A stretch of DNA of 61,583 nucleotides from Streptomyces sp. XY006 (GTDB taxonomy: Bacteria; Actinomycetota; Actinomycetes; Streptomycetales; Streptomycetaceae), in NCBI RefSeq assembly GCF_002237655.1, contig NZ_NOKT01000042.1:1-61583 (forward strand), in the 5' to 3' direction. A program made the translations under genes and the position numbers. This document shows, piece by piece, positions 38,145-46,892 of the stretch. The notes under the pieces were generated by a model. The model was not told where the DNA came from. It did no database searches and saw nothing but the letters and a program-made list of their open reading frames with translations. Every line of letters begins with the position of its first letter. Within the stretch, counting starts at the first letter, position 1.

Positions 38145-39269
38145 ATGTCCGACGGCCACGACCAGGACGGGCACGAGCACGTGCCGAGCCGGCAGCGCAG
38201 GCGCTTCCCCGGGATCTCCTCGCGGACGTACGAGCACCCGGCCGACCGCTCCGCCCTGGTGGCGCTGCGCAAGCTGAGCGGTTTCGACACGGTGTTCAAG
38301 GCGCTCAGCGGCCTGCTCCCCGAGCGCAGTCTGCGGCTGCTGTTCCTGTCCGACTCGGTGCGGGTCTCCGACCAGCAGTTCTCGCACCTGAACGTGATGC
38401 TGCGCGACGCCTGCTACATCCTGGACCTGGAGAAGGTCCCGCCGATGTACGTGAACCAGGACCCGCAGCCCAACGCGATGTGCATCGGCCTGGACGAGCC
38501 GATCATCGTCGTGACGACGGGCCTGGTCGAGCTGCTCGACGAGGAGGAGATGCGGGCGGTCGTCGGCCACGAGGTGGGGCACGCGCTGTCCGGCCACTCG
38601 GTCTACCGGACCATCCTGCTGTTCCTGACCAGCCTCGCGGTCCGGGTGGCCTGGATCCCGCTGGGCAACCTCGCGATCATGGCGATCGTCACGGGGCTGC
38701 GGGAGTGGTTCCGCAAGTCGGAGCTGTCGGCGGACCGGGCGGGGCTGCTGGTCGGGCAGGATCTCCAGGCGTCCATGCGGGGCCTGATGAAGATCGCGGG
38801 CGGCAACCACCTGCACGAGATGAACGTGGACGCGTTCCTCGCCCAGGCCGAGGAGTACGAGGCCGGCGGCGATCTGCGCGACTCCGTGCTGAAGATCCTG
38901 AACGTGCTGCCGCGCACCCACCCGTTCACGACCGTCCGGGCGGCCGAGCTGAAGAAGTGGGCCGAGTCGCGGGACTACCAGCGCATCATGGACGGCCACT
39001 ACCCGCGGCGCGACGAGGACAAGGACACCTCGGTCCGGGACTCCTGGCGCGAGTCGGCGAACCACTACAGCACGCACGTGAAGAGTTCGAAGGACCCGCT
39101 GATGAAGCTGGTCACGGACCTGGCCGGCGGCGCCGGCGACCTCGGCGACCGGGTGCGCCGGGGCTTCGGGGGCTTCACGGCCTCCTCCCCCAGGCCGCCC
39201 GGGGGTCCGCAGTCGCCGGGCTCGTCGGACACTCCGGGAGACGACGGAACACCGCGCGACGACCGCTGA
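38145..39269 (+). CDS. M48 family metallopeptidase
   Basis: Zinc peptidase of 374 residues with HEVGH (His142, Glu143, His146), a downstream Glu ligand in ELSADRAG, and a hydrophobic stretch between them (ILLFLTSLAVRVAWIPLGNL) that likely sits in the membrane. Relatives include HtpX-type quality-control proteases. The C-terminus is a disordered Pro/Ser/Gly/Asp tail. The ATG at 38145 follows GGGGGAAGAC; an ATG four codons upstream lacks a ribosome site. Two sets of short direct repeats follow the stop. Confidence 0.9.
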   Translation: MSDGHDQDGHEHVPSRQRRRFPGISSRTYEHPADRSALVALRKLSGFDTVFKALSGLLPERSLRLLFLSDSVRVSDQQFSHLNVMLRDACYILDLEKVPPMYVNQDPQPNAMCIGLDEPIIVVTTGLVELLDEEEMRAVVGHEVGHALSGHSVYRTILLFLTSLAVRVAWIPLGNLAIMAIVTGLREWFRKSELSADRAGLLVGQDLQASMRGLMKIAGGNHLHEMNVDAFLAQAEEYEAGGDLRDSVLKILNVLPRTHPFTTVRAAELKKWAESRDYQRIMDGHYPRRDEDKDTSVRDSWRESANHYSTHVKSSKDPLMKLVTDLAGGAGDLGDRVRRGFGGFTASSPRPPGGPQSPGSSDTPGDDGTPRDDR

Positions 39270-39278
39270 GCCACCTCG

Positions 39279-39421
39279 CCCGCCCAGGGCCCGCCCAGGG
39301 TCCGCCAGGTCCGCCCAGGGCTCCCACGTGGCCCGCGAGGACGCGCCGGAGCCCTGCGGATCGGCGGTGCGGTATCCCGTGGGCCCGCCGGAGCCCTGCG
39401 GATCGCCGGTATCCCGTGGAA
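39279..39421. repeat. Direct repeats downstream of the M48 gene
   Basis: Two arrays. At 39279-39320, four 10-11-bp units with core CCGCCCAGGG. At 39345-39421, a 42-bp unit containing GCCGGAGCCCTGCGGATCG and GGTATCCCGTGG is repeated once with an internal five-base deletion. Neither crosses a stop codon. Confidence 0.75.
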
Positions 39422-39429
39422 GCCGGCGC

Positions 39430-40500
39430 TCACACCTTCGGCAGTGCGCTCGTCGCCAGGGAGCCGCACAGGGCCGTGGCGCTGCCCGTCGCGTAGGGGT
39501 CTGTGCCGGCCGGGCCGCCCTCCTTGGCCGTCTGGCCGGCGAGCAGGGGCCGGAGGTGGTGCGTGGAGTCCTCGGCGCAGGACAGCGGGCCCGCCTGCAC
39601 GTAGGAGACGACCAGCTGGGCCTGGTGCAGGCGCAGGTCGTCGCGGTCGAAGCGGAACTGCAGCTCGCGCCGGACGGTGAACAGGGACGCCTCGGCCTTG
39701 TCCCCGGCCCCGGCGGGCCGCAGCGCGTACACGAACGTGTGATCGGCCGTGACCTCCAGCGTCGACGCGTCCGTCTCGGCGGCCTGGAGCGTGCCCTGGA
39801 CGCGCACCCGGCGGTCGGCCAGTTCGGCCCGGGAGGGGTCGAAGCGGACGAGCCAGCCGGTGGGCGCGTGGCGTCCGTCCGCGGTGGGGCGGGCGAAGCT
39901 CTGGTCGAACTGGTCCAGCTGGTCGGGGTCGAGCAGCACCCGCACGGCGCGGATCTCGCCGCCCGTGATCACCTCCGGGTCGAGGGCGGAGCGCACGACG
40001 TAGTCCTTGGCCGTGGACAGGGCGGTCACGACCTGGCTGTCCGAGAAGTGCGCGGTACGCCGCGAGGCGGGCAGGGGCACGCCCTCCGCGCCGGTCTTGA
40101 ACTGCGCGGCGGGGCTGTGCGCGTACAGGTACGCCGTGTCGGCCGCGCCGGGCACCCCGCCCTCGGGGACGAGCGGGATGACGGTCATCCGCAGCGGCTC
40201 GACCGGCTCCCGGGCAGCGGGGGTCTGGTAGGGGTGCCGCACGCCCATGTAGATCGCGGTGCCGAAGGCGATGGCGATCAGCAGGACCAGGACCAGCGCC
40301 TGCCGGGACAGGCCGCGGCGCAGGGGCGGGCGGCGGCGCACGGCGGGCGCGTGGTCGACCATGCGCTCCTGCGCGGAGAACTCCTGAAGGCGGGCAGCAC
40401 GGACGAACGACTCGTCGAAGACGACGGATCGGTACTCGTCCTCACCACCTCCGGGAGCGCCCTCGGGTGCCCCCTCAGGTGGGTCTCCAGGCCTGCCCAT
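39430..40500 (-). CDS. Membrane-anchored hypothetical protein, paralogue A
   Basis: Protein of 356 residues: cytoplasmic N-terminus with SVVFDESFVRAA (about residues 25-36), one membrane helix (LVLVLLIAIAFGTAIYMGV, about 68-87) and a large extracytoplasmic domain rich in beta strands (RMTVIPLVPEGG, LQFRFDRDDLRLHQAQLVVS). No known domain recognised. The start is leaderless: TACCCT and exactly six bases precede the ATG. The neighbour upstream shares the N-terminal motif and topology. Confidence 0.78.
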   Translation of the reverse strand: MGRPGDPPEGAPEGAPGGGEDEYRSVVFDESFVRAARLQEFSAQERMVDHAPAVRRRPPLRRGLSRQALVLVLLIAIAFGTAIYMGVRHPYQTPAAREPVEPLRMTVIPLVPEGGVPGAADTAYLYAHSPAAQFKTGAEGVPLPASRRTAHFSDSQVVTALSTAKDYVVRSALDPEVITGGEIRAVRVLLDPDQLDQFDQSFARPTADGRHAPTGWLVRFDPSRAELADRRVRVQGTLQAAETDASTLEVTADHTFVYALRPAGAGDKAEASLFTVRRELQFRFDRDDLRLHQAQLVVSYVQAGPLSCAEDSTHHLRPLLAGQTAKEGGPAGTDPYATGSATALCGSLATSALPKV

Positions 40501-40506
40501 ATCTTC

Positions 40507-40512
40507 AGGGTA
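40507..40512 (-). promoter_or_regulatory. -10 box, leaderless promoter of paralogue A
   Basis: TACCCT, six bases (GAAGAT), ATG. Confidence 0.55.
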
Positions 40513-40589
40513 GGTCGCCGCGAGCCCGGGTAAACGCCGGGCTGCTCCACAAGTTTTGACAGGTCCTCACCAGGAGGGGCGGCTTCCGG

Positions 40590-41165
40590 TCAGGGGGTGC
40601 GCGGAATCACCGAGACGGCCGGCTGGGAGTAGTCGGCGGAAGCGGAGGGGGCCACCCCGCCGCCCTGTTCCAGCCCGGTCGAGGCGGGCGGCGGCACGGG
40701 GCCCTCGCGGTTCGAGGACGCCCCGCGGTAGACCGCCGTGAAGGCGAGCGCGACCATGCCGATCCCCATCACGAGGGCGAGCAGCCAGGCGACCGGGCGG
40801 TGCCAGCGCACCTGTTTGGAGTACGGCCCCGTGTCGCCGTAGTGGTCCTCCAGCAGGTCGGGCTCGTCCAAATCGTCGAGGTCCGGGTCACGGCCGAGAC
40901 CGGGGCCGTCCGGGCCGTACCCGTCGTCGTACCGCTCGCCTCTGAGGTGGGCGCGGCGGGCCGCCTCCGCCTCGGAGGCCTCGGCTCTCGCCTGCGCGGC
41001 GGCCAGGAGGCGCTCCACGGCGGTCGGCTCGTGCACCACGGCCGCGCGTACGAAGGCCTCGTCGAAGACCACGGAGGCGAACTCTTCGTCCGACACCCCG
41101 CGGTCGTGGTCGTCGTCGGGCTCGCGGCCGTCCGGAAACGGCGTGCCCCCCACGTCCTCCGGCAC
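40590..41165 (-). CDS. Membrane-anchored hypothetical protein, paralogue B
   Basis: Protein of 191 residues with the same SVVFDEAFVRAA motif near the N-terminus, an Asp/Gly/Tyr-rich region, one membrane helix (AWLLALVMGIGMVALAFTAVY) and a short Pro/Ser-rich extracytoplasmic tail. It is the shorter partner of the protein encoded downstream. The GTG at 41165 is leaderless: TACTCT, six bases, GTG. Function unknown. The motif shared by two adjacent membrane proteins suggests a common cytoplasmic partner. Confidence 0.75.
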   Translation of the reverse strand: MPEDVGGTPFPDGREPDDDHDRGVSDEEFASVVFDEAFVRAAVVHEPTAVERLLAAAQARAEASEAEAARRAHLRGERYDDGYGPDGPGLGRDPDLDDLDEPDLLEDHYGDTGPYSKQVRWHRPVAWLLALVMGIGMVALAFTAVYRGASSNREGPVPPPASTGLEQGGGVAPSASADYSQPAVSVIPRTP

Positions 41166-41171
41166 GGATCC

Positions 41172-41177
41172 AGAGTA
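41172..41177 (-). promoter_or_regulatory. -10 box, leaderless promoter of paralogue B
   Basis: TACTCT, six bases (GGATCC), GTG. Confidence 0.55.
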
Positions 41178-41337
41178 GACCTGGGGGGTCAATTTGGGCA
41201 GACGGTATGGAAATTCATCCGCCGGTCGAGACGGCTTCCACAGCACCGCGCACGGCGCGCGACCGGGGCGGTGAGCCCCTGCCGCACGCGCCTGCGCCAT
41301 CCCGCCGTTCGGGTGTCCCGGGCTCGCCGGCGTCCGG

Positions 41338-42624
41338 TCAGCGGCGGACGTGCCCGTCGCCGGTGACGATGTACTTCGTGCTGGTCAGCTCCGGCAGGCC
41401 CATGGGGCCGCGGGCGTGCAGCTTCTGCGTGGAGATGCCGATCTCCGCGCCGAAGCCGAACTGGCCGCCGTCGGTGAAGCGCGTGGAGGCGTTGACCGCG
41501 ACGGTGGTGGAGTCGACCAGCTGGGTGAAGCGGCGGGCCGCCTGCTGGGAGGTCGTCACGATGGCCTCGGTGTGGCCGGACGTCCACAGCCGGATGTGCT
41601 CGACGGCCTTGTCCAGGGAGTCGACCACGGCGGCGGCGATGTCGTACGACAGGTACTCGGTCTCCCAGTCCTCGGCCGTCGCCTCGACGACGGTGGCCTT
41701 GGAGTCCTTGGCGTAGGCCTGCACGCGCTCGTCGGCGTGGACGGTGACCCCGGCCTCCGCGAGGGCGTCCAGGGCGCGCGGCAGGAACGCGGCGGCGATG
41801 TCCTGGTGGACCAGGAGGGTCTCGGCTGCGTTGCAGACGCCGACCCGCTGGGCCTTGGAGTTGATCAGGATCTCGACGGCCATGTCCAGGTCGGCCTGGG
41901 CGTCGACGTAGACGTGGCAGTTGCCGGTGCCGGTCTCGATGACCGGGACGACCGACTCCTGGACGACCGTGTTGATCAGGGAGGCGCCGCCGCGCGGGAT
42001 GAGTACGTCGACCAGGCCCCGGGCGCGCATCAGCTCGCGGACGCTGTCGCGGCTCTCGCCGGGGACGAGCTGGACGGCGTCGGCGGGCAGCCCGGCCCCG
42101 CCCACGGCGTCGCGCAGGACGCGCACCAGAGCGGTGTTCGACCGGTACGCCGAGGAGGAGCCGCGCAGCAGGACGGCGTTGCCGGACTTCAGGCAGAGGG
42201 CGGCGGCGTCGACGGTGACGTTGGGCCGGCCCTCGTAGATGATGCCGACGACGCCGAGCGGCACGCGGACCTGGCGCAGGTCGATGCCGTTGGGCAGCGT
42301 GGAGCCGCGGACGACCTCGCCGACCGGGTCGGGCAGGGCGGCGACGTCGCGCACGTCGGAGGCGATGGCGCGGACCCGCTCGGGGGTGAGCGTGAGCCGG
42401 TCGATCATGCCGTCGCTGAGGCCGGCCTCGCGGGCCTTGGCGACGTCCTGGGCGTTGGCCTCGACGATCTCGCTCGTGCGGACCTCCAGCGCGTCCGCGA
42501 TGGCGAGCAGCGCGTCGTCCTTGTCGGCCCGCGGCAGCGGCGCGAGGCTCGCGGCGGCGGCCTTGGCGCGGTAGGCGGCCTCGGTGACCGGGGACATGGA
42601 GTCGTACGGCGAGAGCGTGGTCAT
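41338..42624 (-). CDS. proA: Glutamate-5-semialdehyde dehydrogenase (gamma-glutamyl phosphate reductase)
   Basis: Second step of proline synthesis: reduces gamma-glutamyl phosphate to the semialdehyde with NADPH. The 428-residue aldehyde-dehydrogenase-fold protein has the catalytic cysteine in QRVGVCNAAETLLVH, and LGVVGIIYEGRPNVT and GNAVLLRGSSSAYRSN for cofactor and substrate contacts. The start is leaderless (TACCCT, six bases, ATG), so it can be transcribed separately from proB, which lies upstream on the same strand behind a small hypothetical gene. Confidence 0.97.
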   Translation of the reverse strand: MTTLSPYDSMSPVTEAAYRAKAAAASLAPLPRADKDDALLAIADALEVRTSEIVEANAQDVAKAREAGLSDGMIDRLTLTPERVRAIASDVRDVAALPDPVGEVVRGSTLPNGIDLRQVRVPLGVVGIIYEGRPNVTVDAAALCLKSGNAVLLRGSSSAYRSNTALVRVLRDAVGGAGLPADAVQLVPGESRDSVRELMRARGLVDVLIPRGGASLINTVVQESVVPVIETGTGNCHVYVDAQADLDMAVEILINSKAQRVGVCNAAETLLVHQDIAAAFLPRALDALAEAGVTVHADERVQAYAKDSKATVVEATAEDWETEYLSYDIAAAVVDSLDKAVEHIRLWTSGHTEAIVTTSQQAARRFTQLVDSTTVAVNASTRFTDGGQFGFGAEIGISTQKLHARGPMGLPELTSTKYIVTGDGHVRR

Positions 42625-42630
42625 GAGGGA

Positions 42631-42636
42631 AGGGTA
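42631..42636 (-). promoter_or_regulatory. -10 box, leaderless promoter of proA
   Basis: TACCCT, six bases (TCCCTC), ATG. Confidence 0.55.
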
Positions 42637-42708
42637 GTGCGCCGGGCGAGGGTGTTCCTCGCGCGTTCCACACCCCGAGACACCTCGCGAGACTCCCCCG
42701 GACCCGGG

Positions 42709-43176
42709 TCAGAACGGGTGAACCCCGACGGGCGAGGCCGGGGGCGGCCCGTACCCCTCGGCGATGCGCTGGTGGTAGGTCGCGCGGTCGATGACCTCCA
42801 GGCCGACGATCTCCCAGGGCGGCAGTCCGGCGGTCTGCCGGTGCTCGCCCCACAGCCGCAGGGCGACGGCGGCCGCGTCGTGCAGGTCGCGGGCCTCCTC
42901 CCAGTAGCGGATCTCCGCGTGGTCGACGGCGTAGCGGCTGGTCAGCAGGAAGGGGTGGTCGTGAGCGAGCTGCTCCAGGGCGCGTCTGACCTCGGGGAGC
43001 GGGGCCTCCTTGCCGGAGACGCTGAGGGTGACGTGCCACAGGCGCGGGAGGTCCGCGGGTTCCTCGCCCTCGAACCGGTCTCCGTCCGCCACACTGGCCA
43101 GGGCGCGCTCCTCACCGGCCGCGCGGGAGCCGGTACCACCACGGGACGCCGGCGTCCCAGGGCGCACTCGTCTCAC
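42709..43176 (-). CDS. Conserved hypothetical protein between proB and proA
   Basis: Protein of 155 residues. A short Arg/Gly-rich start is followed by a compact alpha/beta region (LWHVTLSVSGKEAPLPEVRR, HPFLLTSRYAVDHAEIRYWE) and the end PPWEIVGLEVIDRATYHQRI, which looks conserved. The single VTLSVSGK strand and the paired helices suggest a small ferredoxin-like fold. Strong ribosome site AAGGAGG five bases before the GTG. Function unknown; placement between proB and proA is suggestive but not proof of a role in proline synthesis. Confidence 0.8.
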   Translation of the reverse strand: MRRVRPGTPASRGGTGSRAAGEERALASVADGDRFEGEEPADLPRLWHVTLSVSGKEAPLPEVRRALEQLAHDHPFLLTSRYAVDHAEIRYWEEARDLHDAAAVALRLWGEHRQTAGLPPWEIVGLEVIDRATYHQRIAEGYGPPPASPVGVHPF

Positions 43177-43204
43177 GACGGCCTCCTTCGCTCAGTGGCG
43201 CTGT

Positions 43205-43282
43205 GTGTGGCGCTGCTGCGGAACAGTTCCCTGGGACAAAGTTGAGCAGGCCGCAAGGGCTCGTGTGGCGGTTTTGCGGAAC
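43205..43282. repeat. 20-bp direct repeats upstream of the proB-proA hypothetical
   Basis: GTGTGGCGCTGCTGCGGAAC (43205-43224) and GTGTGGCGGTTTTGCGGAAC (43263-43282), 17 of 20 identical, 58 bp apart. They may be regulator sites for the minus-strand gene. Confidence 0.5.
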
Positions 43283-43313
43283 GTCCACCACCGGGGGCGG
43301 ATGTTTCGACACA

Positions 43314-44441
43314 TTACGGGTGCAGAACCACCAGGTCGTCCCTGTGTACGACCTCCCGTTCGTACGCGGGTCCGAGATCGCGGGCAAGTTCCCGGGTGGA
43401 GCGGCCGATCAGCCGCGGGATCTCCCTGGCGTCGAAGTTGACCAGCCCGCGGGCCACCGCGTGCCCGGCGCTGTCCCGCAGCTCGACGGGGTCGCCGGCG
43501 GTGAAGTCGCCCTCGACGGCGGCGATGCCGGCCGGCAGCAGCGACTTGCGGCGCTCCACGACGGCCTGGACGGCTCCGTCGTCGAGGGTGAGGGCGCCCT
43601 GCGGGGTGGAGGCGTGCTGGAGCCACAGCAGCCGGTCGGCGGAGCGCCGGCCGGTGGGGTGGAAGAAGGTGCCGGTGTCCTGGCCGGTCAGGGCGTCGGC
43701 GGCGTGCACGGCGCTGGTGAGGACGACGGGGACGCCGGCGGCGGCCGCGATCCGGGCGGCCTCGACCTTGGTGACCATGCCGCCGGTGCCGACGCCGGCC
43801 TTGCCCGCGCTGCCGATCTCGACGTGGGCGAGGTCGGACGGGTCGCGCACCTCGCCGATGCGGGAGGTGCCGGGCTTGGCGGGGTCCCCGTCGTAGACGC
43901 CGTCCACGTCGGAGAGCAGGACCAGCAGGTCGGCGTGGACGAGGTGGGCGACCAGGGCGGCGAGACGGTCGTTGTCGCCGAAGCGGATCTCGTCCGTGGC
44001 GACGGTGTCGTTCTCGTTGACGATCGGGAAGGCGCCCATCGCGAGCAGCTTGTCGAGGGTGCGCGAGGCGTTGCGGTGGTGGGCGCGGCGGCTCATGTCG
44101 TCGGAGGTGAGCAGCACCTGGCCGACGCGGACGCCGTAGCGGGCGAAGGAGGCGGTGTAGCGGGCGACCAGCAGGCCCTGGCCGACGCTGGCGGCGGCCT
44201 GCTGGCGGGCCAGGTCCTTGGGGCGGCGGCGCAGGCCGAGCGGTGCGAGACCGGCGGCGATGGCGCCCGAGGAGACCAGGACGATCTCGCGCTCCCCGCC
44301 GCTGCGGATCTTGGCGAGCACGTCGACCAGCGCGTCCACGCGGTCCGCGTCCAGGCCGCCCGAGGCGGTGGTCAGCGAGGAGGACCCGACCTTGACGACG
44401 ATCCTGCGGGCCTCGCCCACGGCCTGCCTTGCCCCTGCCAC
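43314..44441 (-). CDS. proB: Glutamate 5-kinase
   Basis: First, feedback-regulated step of proline synthesis. The 375-residue protein has the amino-acid-kinase domain (IVVKVGSSSLT, LVSSGAIAAG, VNENDTVATDEIRFGDND, GTGGMVTKVEAA) and a C-terminal PUA domain. GTG start with GAGGGGAC upstream. In many actinobacteria proB directly follows obg; here a surface-polymer gene block of about 11 kb lies between them. Confidence 0.97.
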   Translation of the reverse strand: MAGARQAVGEARRIVVKVGSSSLTTASGGLDADRVDALVDVLAKIRSGGEREIVLVSSGAIAAGLAPLGLRRRPKDLARQQAAASVGQGLLVARYTASFARYGVRVGQVLLTSDDMSRRAHHRNASRTLDKLLAMGAFPIVNENDTVATDEIRFGDNDRLAALVAHLVHADLLVLLSDVDGVYDGDPAKPGTSRIGEVRDPSDLAHVEIGSAGKAGVGTGGMVTKVEAARIAAAAGVPVVLTSAVHAADALTGQDTGTFFHPTGRRSADRLLWLQHASTPQGALTLDDGAVQAVVERRKSLLPAGIAAVEGDFTAGDPVELRDSAGHAVARGLVNFDAREIPRLIGRSTRELARDLGPAYEREVVHRDDLVVLHP

Positions 44442-44752
44442 GTCGCCGTCCGTCCCCTCGCTGCGTTCCGGTCCCTCAACCGGAAATCTACGGGACGCGC
44501 GGGTACGCCGCCGAGCCGGTCCACGCTACGGACGGTGCGGGCGGGGTCACCCGGTGGACGCGGCGGTCGCGGCTTCTTTCTTCATGTGACCCGCCCCCAC
44601 GACAGGAACGCGATATTCCGCTACCGTCCCACCGCGCGACGGGGCGCAGTCGCCCTCCTCGGCCCGAGGACACGCGCGTGTCGTCCGGTGGTCGCCGCGC
44701 GTTAACCCGTACGGCCGACCTGCGCCGAACCGACGCTCCTGGAGTGACCGCA
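44442..44752. other. Intergenic region between divergent proB and transferase 1
   Basis: 311 bp without a gene. Contains a short hairpin TTCCGG-N8-CCGGAA (44466-44485) in the proB leader and a TACCGT (44622-44627) that could be a -10 box toward the plus-strand transferase. No strong operator seen. Confidence 0.5.
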
Positions 44753-46789
44753 GTGCCCGTACCTCTTCCCCGCCCGCCGGCCCTTCTGAAGGGGCTGGTC
44801 ACCGTCGTCCTGGCCGCCGCGTTCGCCGCCCAGGCGGTCGCGGCGCTGCTGCCCCACGTCCCGCTGCTGCTCGTGGCGACCGCCGTGTCCCTGGCCGTCG
44901 AGGGCGTCCTGTACCGCTGGCAGCGCGGTGTGCTGGCGCTGTTCGCCAAGTCGCACGCGGACATCACCGTGCGCCACGTCCTGCGGGACCTGCTGCTGGT
45001 CGTGGCGCTGCTGCGGATCGGCGAGCAGGACCGGGAGACGGTGTACGCCCCGCTGGTGGGCGCGCTGCTCGCCTTCTACGCCCTGCACTGCGCGATCCAG
45101 GCGGGGTCCGTGCTGGTGCGCCGCACCCGCACGCTGCCGGTGGTGACCCGCAACATCGACGCCTCGGCGCTGCGGCTGTCCCCGGCCCCGGCCCTGCTGC
45201 TGCGCCGCCCCGGGCTGCGGCTGCTGGTGTTCGGCCTGCCGGCGACGGCCGGGCTGCTGGCCGGCGCGGCGGGCGACCGGCCGGTGCTCGCCGCCGCGGG
45301 CATCGCGCTGTCCCTGCTGCTCGCCCTGGCCGGGCTGGGCGCGCTGCTGCTGCGGCTGCTGCCGGGGCGCCGGCCGGCCGACGAGCAGCGGGTGCTGGAG
45401 TGGTTCGACGCGTGGCTGGCCTCCTACCGGCCCACGGTCGGCCTGTACTTCTCCGGCGGCGTCTCCTCGGCCTACCAGGCGAACATGTGGCTGGAGCCGC
45501 TCGCCGGGGTGGACGGCCGTCCGGTCATCGTGCTGCGCGAGCGGTTCATGGTGCAGAGGATCGCGGCAACGGACATCCCGATCGTGTGCCTGCCGAAGGT
45601 GTCCACGCTGATGCGCCTGGAGCACTCCACGCTCCAGGTCCTCATCCACCCCTCGAACTCCGGCAAGACCTCCCAGGTGCTGCGCATCCCCACGATCAAG
45701 CACACCTTCGTCAACCACGGCGAGAGCGACAAGCTGTCCTCGTGCAACCCGTACGCGAAGGCGTACGACGAGGTGTGGGTGGCCGGTCCCGCCGCCCGCG
45801 AGCGGTACGCGCTGGCCGAGGTCGGTGTCGAGGACAAGGACGTGGTGGAGACGGGCCGCCCGCAGCTGGACGGAGTGCTGCCCTACGCGGGTCCGCCGGC
45901 CGGGGCGTACACGACCGTGCTGTACGCGCCGACCTGGGAGGGCTGGGACGGCAACCCCGGCAACACCTCGGTGATCGCGGCCGGCGAGAACCTGGTGCGG
46001 GCGCTGCTCGCCGACCCGGGCGTGCGGGTGCTGTACAAGCCGCATCCGCTGACGGGGTCGGTGGACCCGCGCGCGGGCGCGGCCGACCTGCGCATCCGGG
46101 AGCTGATCCGGGCGGCGAACCGGGAGCGGGCGGTGGCGCGGCCCCCGGCCGGGGCGGAACTGGCGCGCCGCACCGCCGAGCTGGACCGGCTCACCACGGC
46201 CGACTTCCGGTCCGGGGCCGACACGGTGGAGCGCATGCTGGTGCAGTCGGCGCCCGAGCCGGGCCGCGCGCAGGCGGTGGCGCGGGCGACCGCCGCCTGG
46301 GAGGAGGCCTACTGGGCCTCGCTGCCGGAGGGCGAGCACCAGGTCATCACGGACGCCCGGCCCGCGCTGTACTCCTGCTTCAACGTCGCCGACCTGCTGA
46401 TCAGTGACGTCTCCAGCGTGATCAGCGACTTCCTGGCCAGCGAGAAGCCGTACGCGGTGGCCAACACCAGCGGGCTGCCCGAGGACGCCTTCCGCGTGGC
46501 GTTCCCGACGGTGGCGGCGGCGACCGTGCTGACGCCGGACGCGGCCGGGGTGCCGGAGCTGCTGGAGTCGGTGCGGCACCCGGAGAAGGACGAACTGGCC
46601 GAGGCGCGGGCCGAGCTGAAGCTGCGGCTGCTCGGTCCGGCCGAGCCGTCGTCGCAGGAGCGCTTCAACCAGGCCGTGCGGGCGCTGTGCGCGAGGGCCC
46701 GGGACCACCGGGCGCGGGTGGCGGAGCGGCTGGCCGCCGAGCTGCCCGGCCAGCGCACGGAAACGGCGGTCCCGACCGCACCGCGCTGA
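44753..46789 (+). CDS. Membrane-anchored CDP-glycerol/CDP-ribitol polyol-phosphate transferase 1
   Basis: TagB/TagF-type transferase of 678 residues. Residues 1-210 hold several membrane helices, unlike the soluble firmicute enzymes. The catalytic part has NHGESDK (equivalent to the conserved His motif), LYAPTWEGWDGNPGN, YKPHPLTG and ISDVSSVISDFL, the pattern for transfer of glycerol- or ribitol-phosphate to a wall polymer. The GTG at 44753 has GGAG eight bases upstream; a GTG three codons earlier is possible. A close paralogue lies at 48304, and a nucleotidyltransferase that could make the CDP-polyol donor lies beyond it. A 24-bp direct repeat follows the stop. Confidence 0.88.
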   Translation: MPVPLPRPPALLKGLVTVVLAAAFAAQAVAALLPHVPLLLVATAVSLAVEGVLYRWQRGVLALFAKSHADITVRHVLRDLLLVVALLRIGEQDRETVYAPLVGALLAFYALHCAIQAGSVLVRRTRTLPVVTRNIDASALRLSPAPALLLRRPGLRLLVFGLPATAGLLAGAAGDRPVLAAAGIALSLLLALAGLGALLLRLLPGRRPADEQRVLEWFDAWLASYRPTVGLYFSGGVSSAYQANMWLEPLAGVDGRPVIVLRERFMVQRIAATDIPIVCLPKVSTLMRLEHSTLQVLIHPSNSGKTSQVLRIPTIKHTFVNHGESDKLSSCNPYAKAYDEVWVAGPAARERYALAEVGVEDKDVVETGRPQLDGVLPYAGPPAGAYTTVLYAPTWEGWDGNPGNTSVIAAGENLVRALLADPGVRVLYKPHPLTGSVDPRAGAADLRIRELIRAANRERAVARPPAGAELARRTAELDRLTTADFRSGADTVERMLVQSAPEPGRAQAVARATAAWEEAYWASLPEGEHQVITDARPALYSCFNVADLLISDVSSVISDFLASEKPYAVANTSGLPEDAFRVAFPTVAAATVLTPDAAGVPELLESVRHPEKDELAEARAELKLRLLGPAEPSSQERFNQAVRALCARARDHRARVAERLAAELPGQRTETAVPTAPR

Positions 46790-46806
46790 CCGACGGGACC
46801 ACGCCT

Positions 46807-46853
46807 CGACAGCGCGCCAGGACTCCAGGACGACAGCGCGCCAGGACTGCGGA
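46807..46853. repeat. 24-bp direct repeat after transferase 1
   Basis: CGACAGCGCGCCAGGACTCCAGGA (46807-46830) followed directly by a 23-bp copy with a changed end (46831-46853), 18 bp past the stop codon. Confidence 0.75.
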
Positions 46854-46892
46854 ACGCCCCGCGGGGCCGGGGAGACCCGGCCCCGCTCCCGT

